A stretch of DNA of 64,000 nucleotides from Pedobacter jeongneungensis (GTDB lineage Bacteria > Bacteroidota > Bacteroidia > Sphingobacteriales > Sphingobacteriaceae): assembly GCF_000633455.1 (NCBI RefSeq), contig NZ_AYMG01000004.1:62001-126000 (forward strand). Reading direction: 5' to 3'. The position numbers and the translations under genes are program-made. Shown here one piece after another: positions 56,193-64,000 of this stretch. Every line of letters starts with the position of its first letter. Within the stretch, counting starts at the first letter, position 1. Below the pieces are notes generated by a model that searched no databases, was not told the origin of the DNA, and worked only from the letters and a program-made list of their open reading frames with translations.

Positions 56193-58637
56193 TTGAAAAA
56201 TTTACTTTTTGCAGCACTTGTTGCAATGCTACCTTTCTTTGCATCGGCACAGTTTTCGGTTACAGGCAAAATAACCGATCAAAATCAGCAGGCACTTCCT
56301 GGCGCAACAGTTAAATTGAGAAATCAAAAAACAGCGGTTGTGAGTGATGCCAGCGGAAACTACACCATTACAAACTTATCGAACGGAAAATATACCATCG
56401 TTGTAAGTTATGTTGGCTATAAATCGACAGAAAAAACGGTAGAACTTACACAGAACACAACCCTAGACTTCAGTTTGTCGCCGCAAAATTTCCTCGCCGA
56501 TGAGGTGATTGTGCGTGCAACCCGCGCCACAGACAAATCGGCAACTACTTATAAGAATATCAGCAAGGAAGAAATCCAGCAGAATAATTTCGGACAGGAT
56601 CTGCCGTTTATCCTGCAGAATACCCCTGGCGTAGTGGTTAACTCTGATGCCGGTGCTGGTGTGGGTTATACCGGAATCCGTATCCGCGGGAGTGATAACA
56701 GCAGGATCAACGTTACAGTTAACGGTATTCCGATCAATGATAGCGAAAGCCAGGGGACGTTTTATGTAAACATGCCCGATTTTGCCTCTTCGGTTGATAA
56801 TGTGCAGATCCAACGCGGTGTAGGTACTTCGACCAATGGCGCAGGTGCATTTGGTGCGAGTTTGAATATCCAAACCACTGCCAGCGAAACAGAACCCTAT
56901 GCAGAAGTAAACAGCACTTATGGCAGTTTCAACACCTGGAAAAATACGGTAAAGGTTGGTACGGGTTTAATTAATAACCGCTTTAGTTTTGACGGCCGTT
57001 TATCAAGAATTAGTTCTGATGGTTATGTAGACCGCGGATCATCTTTGCTAAAATCGTATTTTCTATCTGGTGCCTACCACGGCGATAAAGATTTATTGCG
57101 TGTAAATGTTTTTTCAGGAAATGAAAAAACCTATCAATCGTGGAACGGAATCCCGCAATCACGTTTAGAAAATGATGTAACCGGGATGAATGTCTATATC
57201 GCCAGAAACGAACTAAGTACCGAAGATGCAGCAAATCTTTTAAACTCTGGCAGAACTTACAATAGTTTCCTTTATAATAACCAGACGGATAATTATACAC
57301 AGAACCACTATCAGTTAATTTATGCCAGACAGTTCTCTGATCAGTTTTCTTTTAATGGCGCTTTACACTATACTAAAGGTGAGGGTTATTATGAAGAATA
57401 CAGGGTACAGGATAAATTGGCCGCTTATGGCTTAAATCCGGTTGTTATTCCAGGAGGAACTCCGGTTACAAATACCGATTTAATTCGCCGCCGTTGGTTG
57501 GATAATGATTTTTATGGAGTTACCTATGCCTTTAATTATGTGCCCGAAAAGGATTTAAACTTTACTTTAGGTGGTGCTTACAACGAATATAAAGGTGCGC
57601 ATTTTGGGCAGGTAATCTGGGCGCAATATGCTTCAAACGGAAATATCGACAGGCATTACTATGATAATGATGGTTTCAAAACCGATTTTAACGTTTATGG
57701 TAAGGTAAACTACAGTCCGGTTGAGGCCTTAAGTTTATTCGCCGACCTGCAATACCGCCGCGTATATTATGATATTGCCGGAACAGAAAACAAATTGAAT
57801 ACGCTGGCCATTAACCAAACCCTAAATTTCTTTAACCCTAAATTTGGTGCAACTTATTTTATCAATCCGCAGAGCAATGTGTACGCTTCGTTCAGCGTGG
57901 CCAACAAAGAGCCTAACCGCGATGATTATACGGATGCAACAGTTGGCATTACACCTAAACCAGAGCGCCTGAACGATGTAGAATTAGGTTACCGTTTTAA
58001 AAATGATCAATTTAATATTGGTGCCAATGCTTATGGCATGTTCTATAAAAACCAGTTGGTGGTAACCGGAAAGATAAACGATGTTGGTGGAAACTTCCGT
58101 CAGAATGTTGACAGGAGTTACCGTTTAGGGATTGAGCTGGATGGTTCTTATACCATTAGCAAACAGTTTATTGTAAATGCTAACGCTGCTTTTAGCCGTA
58201 ACAAAATCAAAAACTTTACTGAATATTACGATGATTACGATAATGGTGGACAGGTAGTAAACAACTATAACCTTACTGATATTTCGTTTTCTCCAAATAC
58301 GGTCCTTTTTGGCGAATTGGTATATAAACCTATCAGTGGCTTGGCTATCGCTTTACAAAGCAAATATGTAAGCAAACAATATCTTGATAATACGCAGAAT
58401 AACGATAGAACCATTAACGGGTACTGGGTAAATAATGCACGTTTAGGCTACGATTTTAAATTTGCCGGCGTTAAAAATATTAACATTGGTTTATTGGTGA
58501 ATAACATATTAGACAAAAGATACGAAAGCAACGGTTATACTTATGGTTACCAATCTGGAGGGAGCAGAATAACCGAAAACTTTTTTTACCCACAGGCAGG
58601 CACCAACTTTTTGCTAAGCCTCAACGTTAAGTTTTAA
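56193..58637 (+). CDS. TonB-dependent receptor, probably for thiamine
   Basis: An 814-residue outer-membrane receptor. The N-terminus MKNLLFAALVAMLPFFASA is a signal peptide; residues about 20-90 are a carboxypeptidase-regulatory-like domain (VTGKITDQNQQALPGATVK); the plug domain follows (about 115-225, GVGYTGIRIRGSDNSRINVT), then a 22-strand barrel ending in the aromatic FLLSLNVKF. The start codon is TTG at 56193; no in-frame ATG fits, as the upstream ATG at 56130 meets a stop at once. The TPP riboswitch upstream and the thiE-like gene downstream make thiamine or a precursor the probable substrate. A terminator ends the transcript. Confidence 0.9.
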   Translation: MKNLLFAALVAMLPFFASAQFSVTGKITDQNQQALPGATVKLRNQKTAVVSDASGNYTITNLSNGKYTIVVSYVGYKSTEKTVELTQNTTLDFSLSPQNFLADEVIVRATRATDKSATTYKNISKEEIQQNNFGQDLPFILQNTPGVVVNSDAGAGVGYTGIRIRGSDNSRINVTVNGIPINDSESQGTFYVNMPDFASSVDNVQIQRGVGTSTNGAGAFGASLNIQTTASETEPYAEVNSTYGSFNTWKNTVKVGTGLINNRFSFDGRLSRISSDGYVDRGSSLLKSYFLSGAYHGDKDLLRVNVFSGNEKTYQSWNGIPQSRLENDVTGMNVYIARNELSTEDAANLLNSGRTYNSFLYNNQTDNYTQNHYQLIYARQFSDQFSFNGALHYTKGEGYYEEYRVQDKLAAYGLNPVVIPGGTPVTNTDLIRRRWLDNDFYGVTYAFNYVPEKDLNFTLGGAYNEYKGAHFGQVIWAQYASNGNIDRHYYDNDGFKTDFNVYGKVNYSPVEALSLFADLQYRRVYYDIAGTENKLNTLAINQTLNFFNPKFGATYFINPQSNVYASFSVANKEPNRDDYTDATVGITPKPERLNDVELGYRFKNDQFNIGANAYGMFYKNQLVVTGKINDVGGNFRQNVDRSYRLGIELDGSYTISKQFIVNANAAFSRNKIKNFTEYYDDYDNGGQVVNNYNLTDISFSPNTVLFGELVYKPISGLAIALQSKYVSKQYLDNTQNNDRTINGYWVNNARLGYDFKFAGVKNINIGLLVNNILDKRYESNGYTYGYQSGGSRITENFFYPQAGTNFLLSLNVKF

Positions 58638-58670
58638 GAAAGACCAAAGCTGAAAGCTAAAACTCATTAA

Positions 58671-58711
58671 AATCGCCATTGGAAGATAATCGCTCAATGG
58701 CGATTTTGTTT
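58671..58711 (+). terminator. terminator after the TonB receptor
   Basis: Stem AATCGCCATTG (58671-58681) / CAATGGCGATT (58695-58705), 11 bp, loop of 13 nt, followed by TTGTTTATC. So the receptor is likely monocistronic. Confidence 0.8.
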
Positions 58712-58757
58712 ATCTTGCCCCCTCTGATCTTAAAATCCTTTAATCTTACCAATCCTA

Positions 58758-59402
58758 ATGAAATACATCGAAAAATTCCAGTATATCACACACGATATTC
58801 GACACCTGACCCACATCGAACAGACACAGCTGGCTTGCGAGGCTGGTGCAAAATGGATCCAGTACCGTTGTTTGAGCAAAACGGATCAAGAACTCCTGGT
58901 GGATATCAATGCCATTGCGGAGATCTGCGATGATTGGGGCACCACTCTAATTGTTACTGATCATGTTCATTTAAACGGAAAGGCCGATATACAAGGCTTT
59001 CACATCGAGGATATGGATACCGATTTTATCGCCCTGCGCAAATTGGTAGGCAGTGACATCACATTGGGCGGCTCAGCAAATACCATCGAAAATTTAATCC
59101 GGCTTGCCAACGAAGGTGCTGATTATGCTGGTTATGGCCCATTTTCGGTAACCGAAACCAAACCTAACAATTATGCGCCTATAGATATCGAAGCTTATCG
59201 TCATACCATAAAGGAATTACAAGGCAAAGCTATTGAACTGCCTATATTAGCGGTAGGAGGCATCAAAATTTATGACGTAGAGGCTCTAATGCAGACTGGC
59301 ATTTATGGAATAGCCGTTTCCGGAGCAATTAATTTTGCTGATGATTTTATCGAAGCCTATCAGGATTTTTACAGTTTAGTTAAAGAAAGTGCTGTTAATT
59401 AA
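58758..59402 (+). CDS. ThiE homologue beside the thiamine receptor
   Basis: A 214-residue TIM-barrel protein of the thiamine-phosphate synthase family: IQYRCLSK in place of the usual QLR-K, GGSANTIENLIRLA, GADYAGYGPFSVTETKPN, LAVGGI and GIYGIAVSGA. The ND of the second strand is TDH. Most phosphate-binding motifs are kept, so activity is likely; if active it would join thiazole and HMP from uptake or salvage. It is the third ThiE-like gene in this window (see 28907 and 29545). Confidence 0.85.
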   Translation: MKYIEKFQYITHDIRHLTHIEQTQLACEAGAKWIQYRCLSKTDQELLVDINAIAEICDDWGTTLIVTDHVHLNGKADIQGFHIEDMDTDFIALRKLVGSDITLGGSANTIENLIRLANEGADYAGYGPFSVTETKPNNYAPIDIEAYRHTIKELQGKAIELPILAVGGIKIYDVEALMQTGIYGIAVSGAINFADDFIEAYQDFYSLVKESAVN

Positions 59403-59412
59403 CATTTTATAG

Positions 59413-59443
59413 TTTGATGCCTATTGGATAATTTTTAGTTTTG
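59413..59443 (+). promoter_or_regulatory. promoter with perfect spacing
   Basis: -33 box TTTG (59413-59416) and -7 box TAGTTTTG (59436-59443) with a 19-bp spacer, an exact match to the Bacteroidota consensus. It drives the 59462 gene. Confidence 0.8.
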
Positions 59444-59461
59444 GGATAAACCCAAACCAAT

Positions 59462-60754
59462 ATGTCTGAAAACGCACTTCAAACCAACTCTCCCTGGAAT
59501 ATTTATAAAAAAGTTTCCTTTCGGTTCTTTTTTCTGCTGTTATCGCTTTTCATTATCCTGAACAATAATGGTGCTTTCATGGTGCTGTCGAGTATACTGC
59601 AGTTACCTGGTTTATTGCTGCACGATTTTATTCCCTGGTTTTCCAAACACATCATCCATTATAATTACGATTTTAGCATCCACACCAATGGTAGTGGCGA
59701 TACCTCTTACGATTGGGTATTGCTGCTTTTTATGTTTCTCATTTCGGTGATAGGCTGTATCATCTGGTCGGTTTTAGACCGTAAACGTAAAAGCTACAAT
59801 GCAGCCTACTATTGGTTAGTGGTTTTGGTAAGGTTTTACCTGGCCTTTACCTTATTATTATATGGAGCGGTAAAAGTAATCAAGCTCCAGTTTCCCGATC
59901 CTTCTTTAAACAGGTTGCTTCAACCTTTTGGTGATGCCTCACCAATGGGCCTGGCATGGACTTTCCTCGGTTTCTCTAAAGGCTACAACCTTTTTATGGG
60001 GATTGTAGAAGTTTCTGCCGTTTTATTGTTGTTCCGCAGAACAGTAATTGTTGGTGCTTTCCTCTCATTAGCCGCAACCGTCCATGTAATGTCGATGAAT
60101 TATTTTTTCGATGTCCCTGTAAAACTACTCTCCACAGCACTGGTCGTAATGAGCCTCTTTATTTTGGCACCCCATTTCTTAAAACTATACCGTTTCTTTA
60201 TTAAATACGAAAGCCAACAGCTTGATCAGATGTACCGACCAATCTTTAAAAAGCGATGGCTTTATATTTCGGCTTATAGTATAAAATACCTGTACATCAC
60301 AGCCTCAGTTGTTTTCTTAATGTATTCGGTCATGCAGCAAAGGAAAACTTATGGCAGTGCAGCCCCAAAACCATTTTTATATGGCATTTATAATGTAGAA
60401 AGCATGAGGCTTAAAGGCACAACTTTACCGCCATTAACTACCGACAGTACCCGTTGGAAACAAATGATCATTAGTTATGAGGGTTATGCAAGGGTTAAAA
60501 AAATGAATGATAGTATCGCTAATTTCACGACCGTATTTAACAAAAAAAAGAAAGAATTGGTATTAAAATCAACAGCTAAAGATTCATTGAAATATGTGCT
60601 AAACTATAATGTGATCGGGAAAGACAAATTCATTATTTCCGGCTTAAGAGATAAAGATTCTATCTCGGTGAGTTTTAAAAAGAAAGACCTGAAAGATTTC
60701 AGGCTCATTAACAGGGGCTTTCATTGGGTAAATGAATATCCATACAACCGATAA
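59462..60754 (+). CDS. membrane protein with DoxX-like region
   Basis: A 430-residue protein with about seven membrane segments in the first 290 residues, including FRFFFLLLSLFIIL, WVLLLFMFLISVIGCIIW, FYLAFTLLLYGAVKVIKLQF, and MGIVEVSAVLLLFRR, which resembles the DoxX core with its GE/E-V motif. The C-terminal 140 residues are soluble (MRLKGTTLPPLTTDSTRWK, then a lysine-rich beta region) and periplasmic. Similar proteins are annotated as DoxX-like in Bacteroidota; function unknown. It has its own near-perfect promoter, although it lies in the thiamine-related cluster. Confidence 0.75.
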   Translation: MSENALQTNSPWNIYKKVSFRFFFLLLSLFIILNNNGAFMVLSSILQLPGLLLHDFIPWFSKHIIHYNYDFSIHTNGSGDTSYDWVLLLFMFLISVIGCIIWSVLDRKRKSYNAAYYWLVVLVRFYLAFTLLLYGAVKVIKLQFPDPSLNRLLQPFGDASPMGLAWTFLGFSKGYNLFMGIVEVSAVLLLFRRTVIVGAFLSLAATVHVMSMNYFFDVPVKLLSTALVVMSLFILAPHFLKLYRFFIKYESQQLDQMYRPIFKKRWLYISAYSIKYLYITASVVFLMYSVMQQRKTYGSAAPKPFLYGIYNVESMRLKGTTLPPLTTDSTRWKQMIISYEGYARVKKMNDSIANFTTVFNKKKKELVLKSTAKDSLKYVLNYNVIGKDKFIISGLRDKDSISVSFKKKDLKDFRLINRGFHWVNEYPYNR

Positions 60755-60805
60755 TCATTTTACCTCAAGCTGATTCTTCATACATGCTACTTAATGTGAA
60801 ATTTA

Positions 60806-60813
60806 TATATTCG
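60806..60813 (+). promoter_or_regulatory. -7 box of a leaderless transcript
   Basis: TATATTCG (one mismatch to TAnnTTTG) ends 4 bp before the ATG at 60818, so transcription would start at or next to the A of the start codon. Confidence 0.4.
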
Positions 60814-60817
60814 CAGT

Positions 60818-61378
60818 ATGTCTTCACATCATATTGTAAAAGAAAAACAAGAACCAGCTTTATTTATAGAGGAGCTTGGAAATTTTAACGAAGAGCTTTT
60901 GGGTCAGCTGTTAGAATGGAGCCCAACGCTTTTGGTCAATGCCGAAAGCTACGACAAAATCTTATCGCTGGGTTTAAAAGTTGATGTTCTGGTAAACGGA
61001 ACACAAACCGAAACACAAGAAAACACCAAAGTGATACAAGGGCCGGTTGATGCGCTAATGGTCGCGGTTAATTACCTGTACGAAGAGAAATATCCTGCCG
61101 TAAATGTGATCACCCGCAAGTTCGACTTAGAAAAATACGCAGGTTTTGAAGATAAAATCAATCTTGTAGTATTTACCGAGAGGGCTAAACATTATCCTAT
61201 AAAATCGGGCTTTTCGGTTTGGAAACCCGCAGGAAGTGAATTTTTGATCCATGGAAACCGATACCTCGAAGTAACCAACCTGATGCAGGATGAGGACGAA
61301 ATTTTTAAAGTGGTTAACGACGGTTTTGTAGAATTTACCTTTTCCGGACAACCTATTTTTATCAGCGAACCGATATGA
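60818..61378 (+). CDS. thiamine pyrophosphokinase-like protein
   Basis: A 186-residue cytoplasmic protein. It resembles the Bacteroidota proteins annotated as thiamine pyrophosphokinase (GNFNEELLGQLLEWSPTLLV, then LGLKVDVLVNGTQTE and a beta-rich C-terminus), but the D-rich substrate loop of well-known TPKs is not obvious. The context is supportive: TPP-controlled receptor, ThiE homologue, then this gene. If correct it converts imported thiamine directly to TPP with ATP. Its stop overlaps the acetyltransferase start by 4 nt. Confidence rests on recalled pattern and context. Confidence 0.6.
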   Translation: MSSHHIVKEKQEPALFIEELGNFNEELLGQLLEWSPTLLVNAESYDKILSLGLKVDVLVNGTQTETQENTKVIQGPVDALMVAVNYLYEEKYPAVNVITRKFDLEKYAGFEDKINLVVFTERAKHYPIKSGFSVWKPAGSEFLIHGNRYLEVTNLMQDEDEIFKVVNDGFVEFTFSGQPIFISEPI

Positions 61379-61869
61379 TTACCCTTAGAAAAGCAAAAGA
61401 AGAAGATTTAGAAATCATCAGGGATATTGCTGCAGCAACCTGGCCTTCGACTTATCTTGATATTATCGGGCAGGCACAGATTGATTACATGCTGGATAAA
61501 ATGTATAACCGGGGCGAACTCTTGAAACAATTGATGGAGGGGCATATTTTCCTGATTGCCGAAGAAGGTGAAAATCAATTTGGTTTTGCAGGTTATTCTA
61601 TCACCGGGCATGAAGAGCGGATATACAAACTGCACAAACTTTATGTGTTGCCTTCTGCTCACGGTAAAGGCGCAGGCAAAATTTTGATTAACGAGGTATT
61701 TAACCAGGTAAAAGATGCAGGTGGAAGTGCGCTACAACTTAATGTCAACAAACATAATAAAGCCAAAGACTTCTACCTAAAAGGAGGTTTTACCATTAAA
61801 GAATCGGTAAAACTTGATATCGGCGAGGGTTATTTTATGGACGATTATGTAATGGAATATAAGTTTTAA
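61375..61869 (+). CDS. GNAT family N-acetyltransferase
   Basis: A 164-residue acetyltransferase with the acetyl-CoA motif KLYVLPSAHGKGAGKILI (V-x-x-x-x-x-G-x-G-x-G/A) and the closing strand ALQLNVNKHNKAKDFYLKGGF. The acceptor is unknown. It overlaps the preceding gene (ATGA), so the pair is translationally coupled and may share a function. Confidence 0.9.
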   Translation: MITLRKAKEEDLEIIRDIAAATWPSTYLDIIGQAQIDYMLDKMYNRGELLKQLMEGHIFLIAEEGENQFGFAGYSITGHEERIYKLHKLYVLPSAHGKGAGKILINEVFNQVKDAGGSALQLNVNKHNKAKDFYLKGGFTIKESVKLDIGEGYFMDDYVMEYKF

Positions 61870-61894
61870 TTTCTGACGACGGATATAGTCGGAT

Positions 61895-61978
61895 CGTCAT
61901 TCCCAACCCGATAGCTATCGGGTTGATTGGGAATCTTAAAGCTTATTGTATTAAGATCCCGCCTGTGCGAGAATGACG
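61895..61978. repeat. CGTCATTCCC palindromic element, inverted variant
   Basis: The element begins CGTCATTCCCAACCCG-ATAGCTATCGGGTT and ends with GCGAGAATGACG: the ends of the family with the GATAGCTATC core at the other side compared with 35966-36050. Confidence 0.8.
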
Positions 61979-61999
61979 ATCATCGCATTAACTACCTTA

Positions 62000-64000
62000 C
62001 TAATTCTTCATCCTTCCCTGCTCCGATTCTGTACCTGTTGAACGGCGGCGTGCTGGTTTAATTTCGTTTTTACCAAAGCGGTAAGTGAAACTGATCCTAC
62101 CGATCTGACTTTCGTTCTTTTGGCGCACTTCGTATGTTAAACCAGAGTATATGCTCGATAAATTGGTTTTATAAGTATTAAACACATCAGATAAAGCCAG
62201 TTTCAAACTCGCTTTTTTATTAAATAATGCTTTGCTTAAACCAGCATCAATGGAATAGCGGGGCCTGATGGCAAAAGTACCGTAGTAAAGAGGCGATTCG
62301 TAACTACCATTCAGTTCTGCCGTAAAACCACTCATAATGGTAAAGGTTTGTTGGGTTTTAAACTGAAAAGATGTTTTTGCTGTTTTTAATTCATTCCCAG
62401 CCAAATCTGGTGCCTGGAAACTCAGGTAGAAAACATTTAAATTATTATTCATCTGCCACCATTTGGTAACCTGAACGGGTATATTCAAATTGGCATTATA
62501 ACTGATATTTCTGGCAATGTTAGCATTAGTTTGATATAAAGCTTTTTGAGCAGTATCTGGCAAAAGCACCTCCATAATAACGTCGTTAACCCTGCTATAA
62601 CCAATAGATAGCATGTATTTTTGTAACAAAGTATAACTCACTTCGAAATTGTTAGTGTACTGTGGGTTCAAAAAGGGGTTACCCTTATTATAGGTATATT
62701 GATCCAGGTAATACACAAAAGGATTTAAGGCATCGTAACTCGGACGATCGATCCTCCTGCTGTAAGAGAAACCCAGCTGGTTGTTTTTCGAAAGGTTCTG
62801 CTGAATAAACAAGGTTGGAAAGAAATCCCAGTAACTCCGCTCAACAACAGTATTTGTGGTAATTAAATTCCCTTTCGAATTGGTTTGTTCTACCCTTAAA
62901 CCAACTTGTACACTGGTATTTTTAAACTGTTTGTTTAAGTTGGTATAGGCTGCGTTTACATTTTCATCGTAAATAAACTGGTTGCTACGGCGTACATCGT
63001 TCTGCCAGTTATTGTTCACAAATTCTTCCGCTTGTAGATCGTTATTGGTTTTAACCCAACTACTTTTAACACCTGCTTCAAGTTTAATCGTTTTGCTCAA
63101 TGCAACATTATAATCAACCTTAAAAGCTTTAATATCTATAACAGAAGGCGTGTTATTTCTGGTGTGAACAATAGGGCGCATCCTGTCACCATTTGCGAAC
63201 AGATAATCGTTATCATATTTCGATCCATCATTTCCATTGTATCTTGAATAATCTACATCGGCCGAAATTTCCGATCCGGCAGTATCTAAAACCGATTTAT
63301 AGTTTAAGTTATAAGAAAGATTGTTATACTTATTGGTTTGCAACGTATTCGAAATCAATATAGAATCTGTTTTTTGAAATGACGGGCCTATTAACGTATT
63401 ATTTACTGATGCTTCTGTACCGTGGTTAAAATAACCGTTTACCAATACCCCAATGGTATTGTTCTTATCGATAAAATAATCTAAACCCGCTTTAAAGTTG
63501 TTGTTCTGTTGCTTTCTAAGACTGCTGCCCACCTGCATAAAATAGGTATCCTTTGTTTTACCGTTAGAAATCCGATCGATATCAATCTGGTTCTCACGCT
63601 CATTTTTACCATAATTGTAGTTACCAAAAATATTCAGTTTTTGCGTTCTATGGTTAAGATTTAAGCCCGCGTTACCCCTAAAATTTTTACCGTAACCAGC
63701 CGTTCCATTTATACTACCATTTGTACCACCATTTTTACTTTTTTTGGTTTTTATATTGATGATTCCCGAATTACCAGAAGCATCGTATTTTGAGGAAGGA
63801 TTGGTGATCAACTCAATGCTTTCGATTTCCGAACTTTGCATGTTACGGAGCAGGTTGGCCACATCGGCACTGCTCATGTAAGTCTGTTTTCCATCCAGCT
63901 GGATCAGTACACCCTGTTTGCCCATCATGGAAATTTTATCATTCTGATCGACAGTTACACCAGGCGCTTTTTGCAACACCTCGAGCGCAGTAGAACCAGT
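62000..64000 (-). CDS. outer-membrane beta-barrel receptor, 5' end outside window
   Basis: At least 666 residues; the reading frame is open to the window edge, so the N-terminus lies beyond 64000. The visible part starts in the plug domain (LEVLQKAPGVTVDQNDKIS, then MGKQGVLIQLDGKQTYMSSA, and IESIELITNPSSKYDASGNS with GIINIKTKK), followed by a barrel of the outer-membrane-beta-barrel type (CirA/FecA-like C-terminal barrel OMP_b-brl_3), ending in GRISFTYRFGKNEIKPARR. Such proteins act in TonB-dependent uptake of an unknown substrate. The residue counted as Met near 63979 is an internal GTG, not the start. Confidence 0.9.
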   Translation of the reverse strand, partial: TGSTALEVLQKAPGVTVDQNDKISMMGKQGVLIQLDGKQTYMSSADVANLLRNMQSSEIESIELITNPSSKYDASGNSGIINIKTKKSKNGGTNGSINGTAGYGKNFRGNAGLNLNHRTQKLNIFGNYNYGKNERENQIDIDRISNGKTKDTYFMQVGSSLRKQQNNNFKAGLDYFIDKNNTIGVLVNGYFNHGTEASVNNTLIGPSFQKTDSILISNTLQTNKYNNLSYNLNYKSVLDTAGSEISADVDYSRYNGNDGSKYDNDYLFANGDRMRPIVHTRNNTPSVIDIKAFKVDYNVALSKTIKLEAGVKSSWVKTNNDLQAEEFVNNNWQNDVRRSNQFIYDENVNAAYTNLNKQFKNTSVQVGLRVEQTNSKGNLITTNTVVERSYWDFFPTLFIQQNLSKNNQLGFSYSRRIDRPSYDALNPFVYYLDQYTYNKGNPFLNPQYTNNFEVSYTLLQKYMLSIGYSRVNDVIMEVLLPDTAQKALYQTNANIARNISYNANLNIPVQVTKWWQMNNNLNVFYLSFQAPDLAGNELKTAKTSFQFKTQQTFTIMSGFTAELNGSYESPLYYGTFAIRPRYSIDAGLSKALFNKKASLKLALSDVFNTYKTNLSSIYSGLTYEVRQKNESQIGRISFTYRFGKNEIKPARRRSTGTESEQGRMKN

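Noticed and set aside
63979-64000. GTG near 63979 as the start of the last gene
   Set aside because: The frame is open to the window edge and the sequence before it (TGSTALE) is typical plug-domain sequence, so the gene starts outside.

Overview
The window looks like a chromosomal segment of a Bacteroidota organism, most likely a Sphingobacteriaceae member close to Pedobacter (genus is an inference). The signs are families typical of that group (DUF6266, DUF6232, DUF6804, DUF4407, a carboxypeptidase-regulatory-like TonB receptor), promoters of the TTTG / TAnnTTTG type, almost no Shine-Dalgarno sites, a carB without the allosteric domain, and many palindromic intergenic repeats. No rRNA, tRNA, CRISPR array, transposase or integrase was recognised.

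Left part (about 0.3-14.4 kb) is accessory. It holds a DUF6266 gene, a small helix-turn-helix gene whose 3' flank is a strictly 11-bp-phased repeat array, an overlapping pair (unknown protein plus membrane-anchored ParA-like ATPase), a convergent 880-residue protein joining a calcineurin-like phosphoesterase to an HSP90-type ATPase, a secreted nuclease, a VWA-like exported protein beside a coiled-coil membrane protein, and a lone HsdR-N-type nuclease coupled to a YegP-family protein. The ParA pair and the phosphoesterase-HSP90 fusion are the best candidates for an undescribed (possibly defensive) system; this rests on domain logic and context only.

Middle part (14.4-32.5 kb): four tandem ~295-bp repeats, a TPR-type sensor kinase with its response regulator, a possible structured RNA region at 18.47-18.61 kb, an unknown two-helix membrane protein, five tandem ~107-bp repeats, a SWIM / WGR pair, and the complete minus-strand thiamine operon thiS-thiC-(thiE-like)-thiE-thiG-thiH-thiF behind a TPP riboswitch with a good promoter.

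Right part (33-64 kb) is mostly housekeeping: ABC-F ATPase, an LRR-protein kinase, Crp-type regulator, peptidase T, an M14 peptidase broken by a frameshift, rhomboid protease, dipeptide epimerase, rhodanese, M28 peptidase, carB and a NadR-like kinase. A second TPP riboswitch, with an unusually long internal insert, precedes a TonB-dependent receptor that starts at TTG; it is followed by another ThiE homologue and a thiamine-pyrophosphokinase-like gene. Together they suggest a thiamine uptake and salvage locus complementing the biosynthetic operon. The window ends inside an outer-membrane beta-barrel receptor. Between genes lie at least two families of MITE/REP-like palindromes (ends CGTCATTCCC / GGGAATGACG, and copies carrying AAGCAATCT / AGATTGCTT), often nested.
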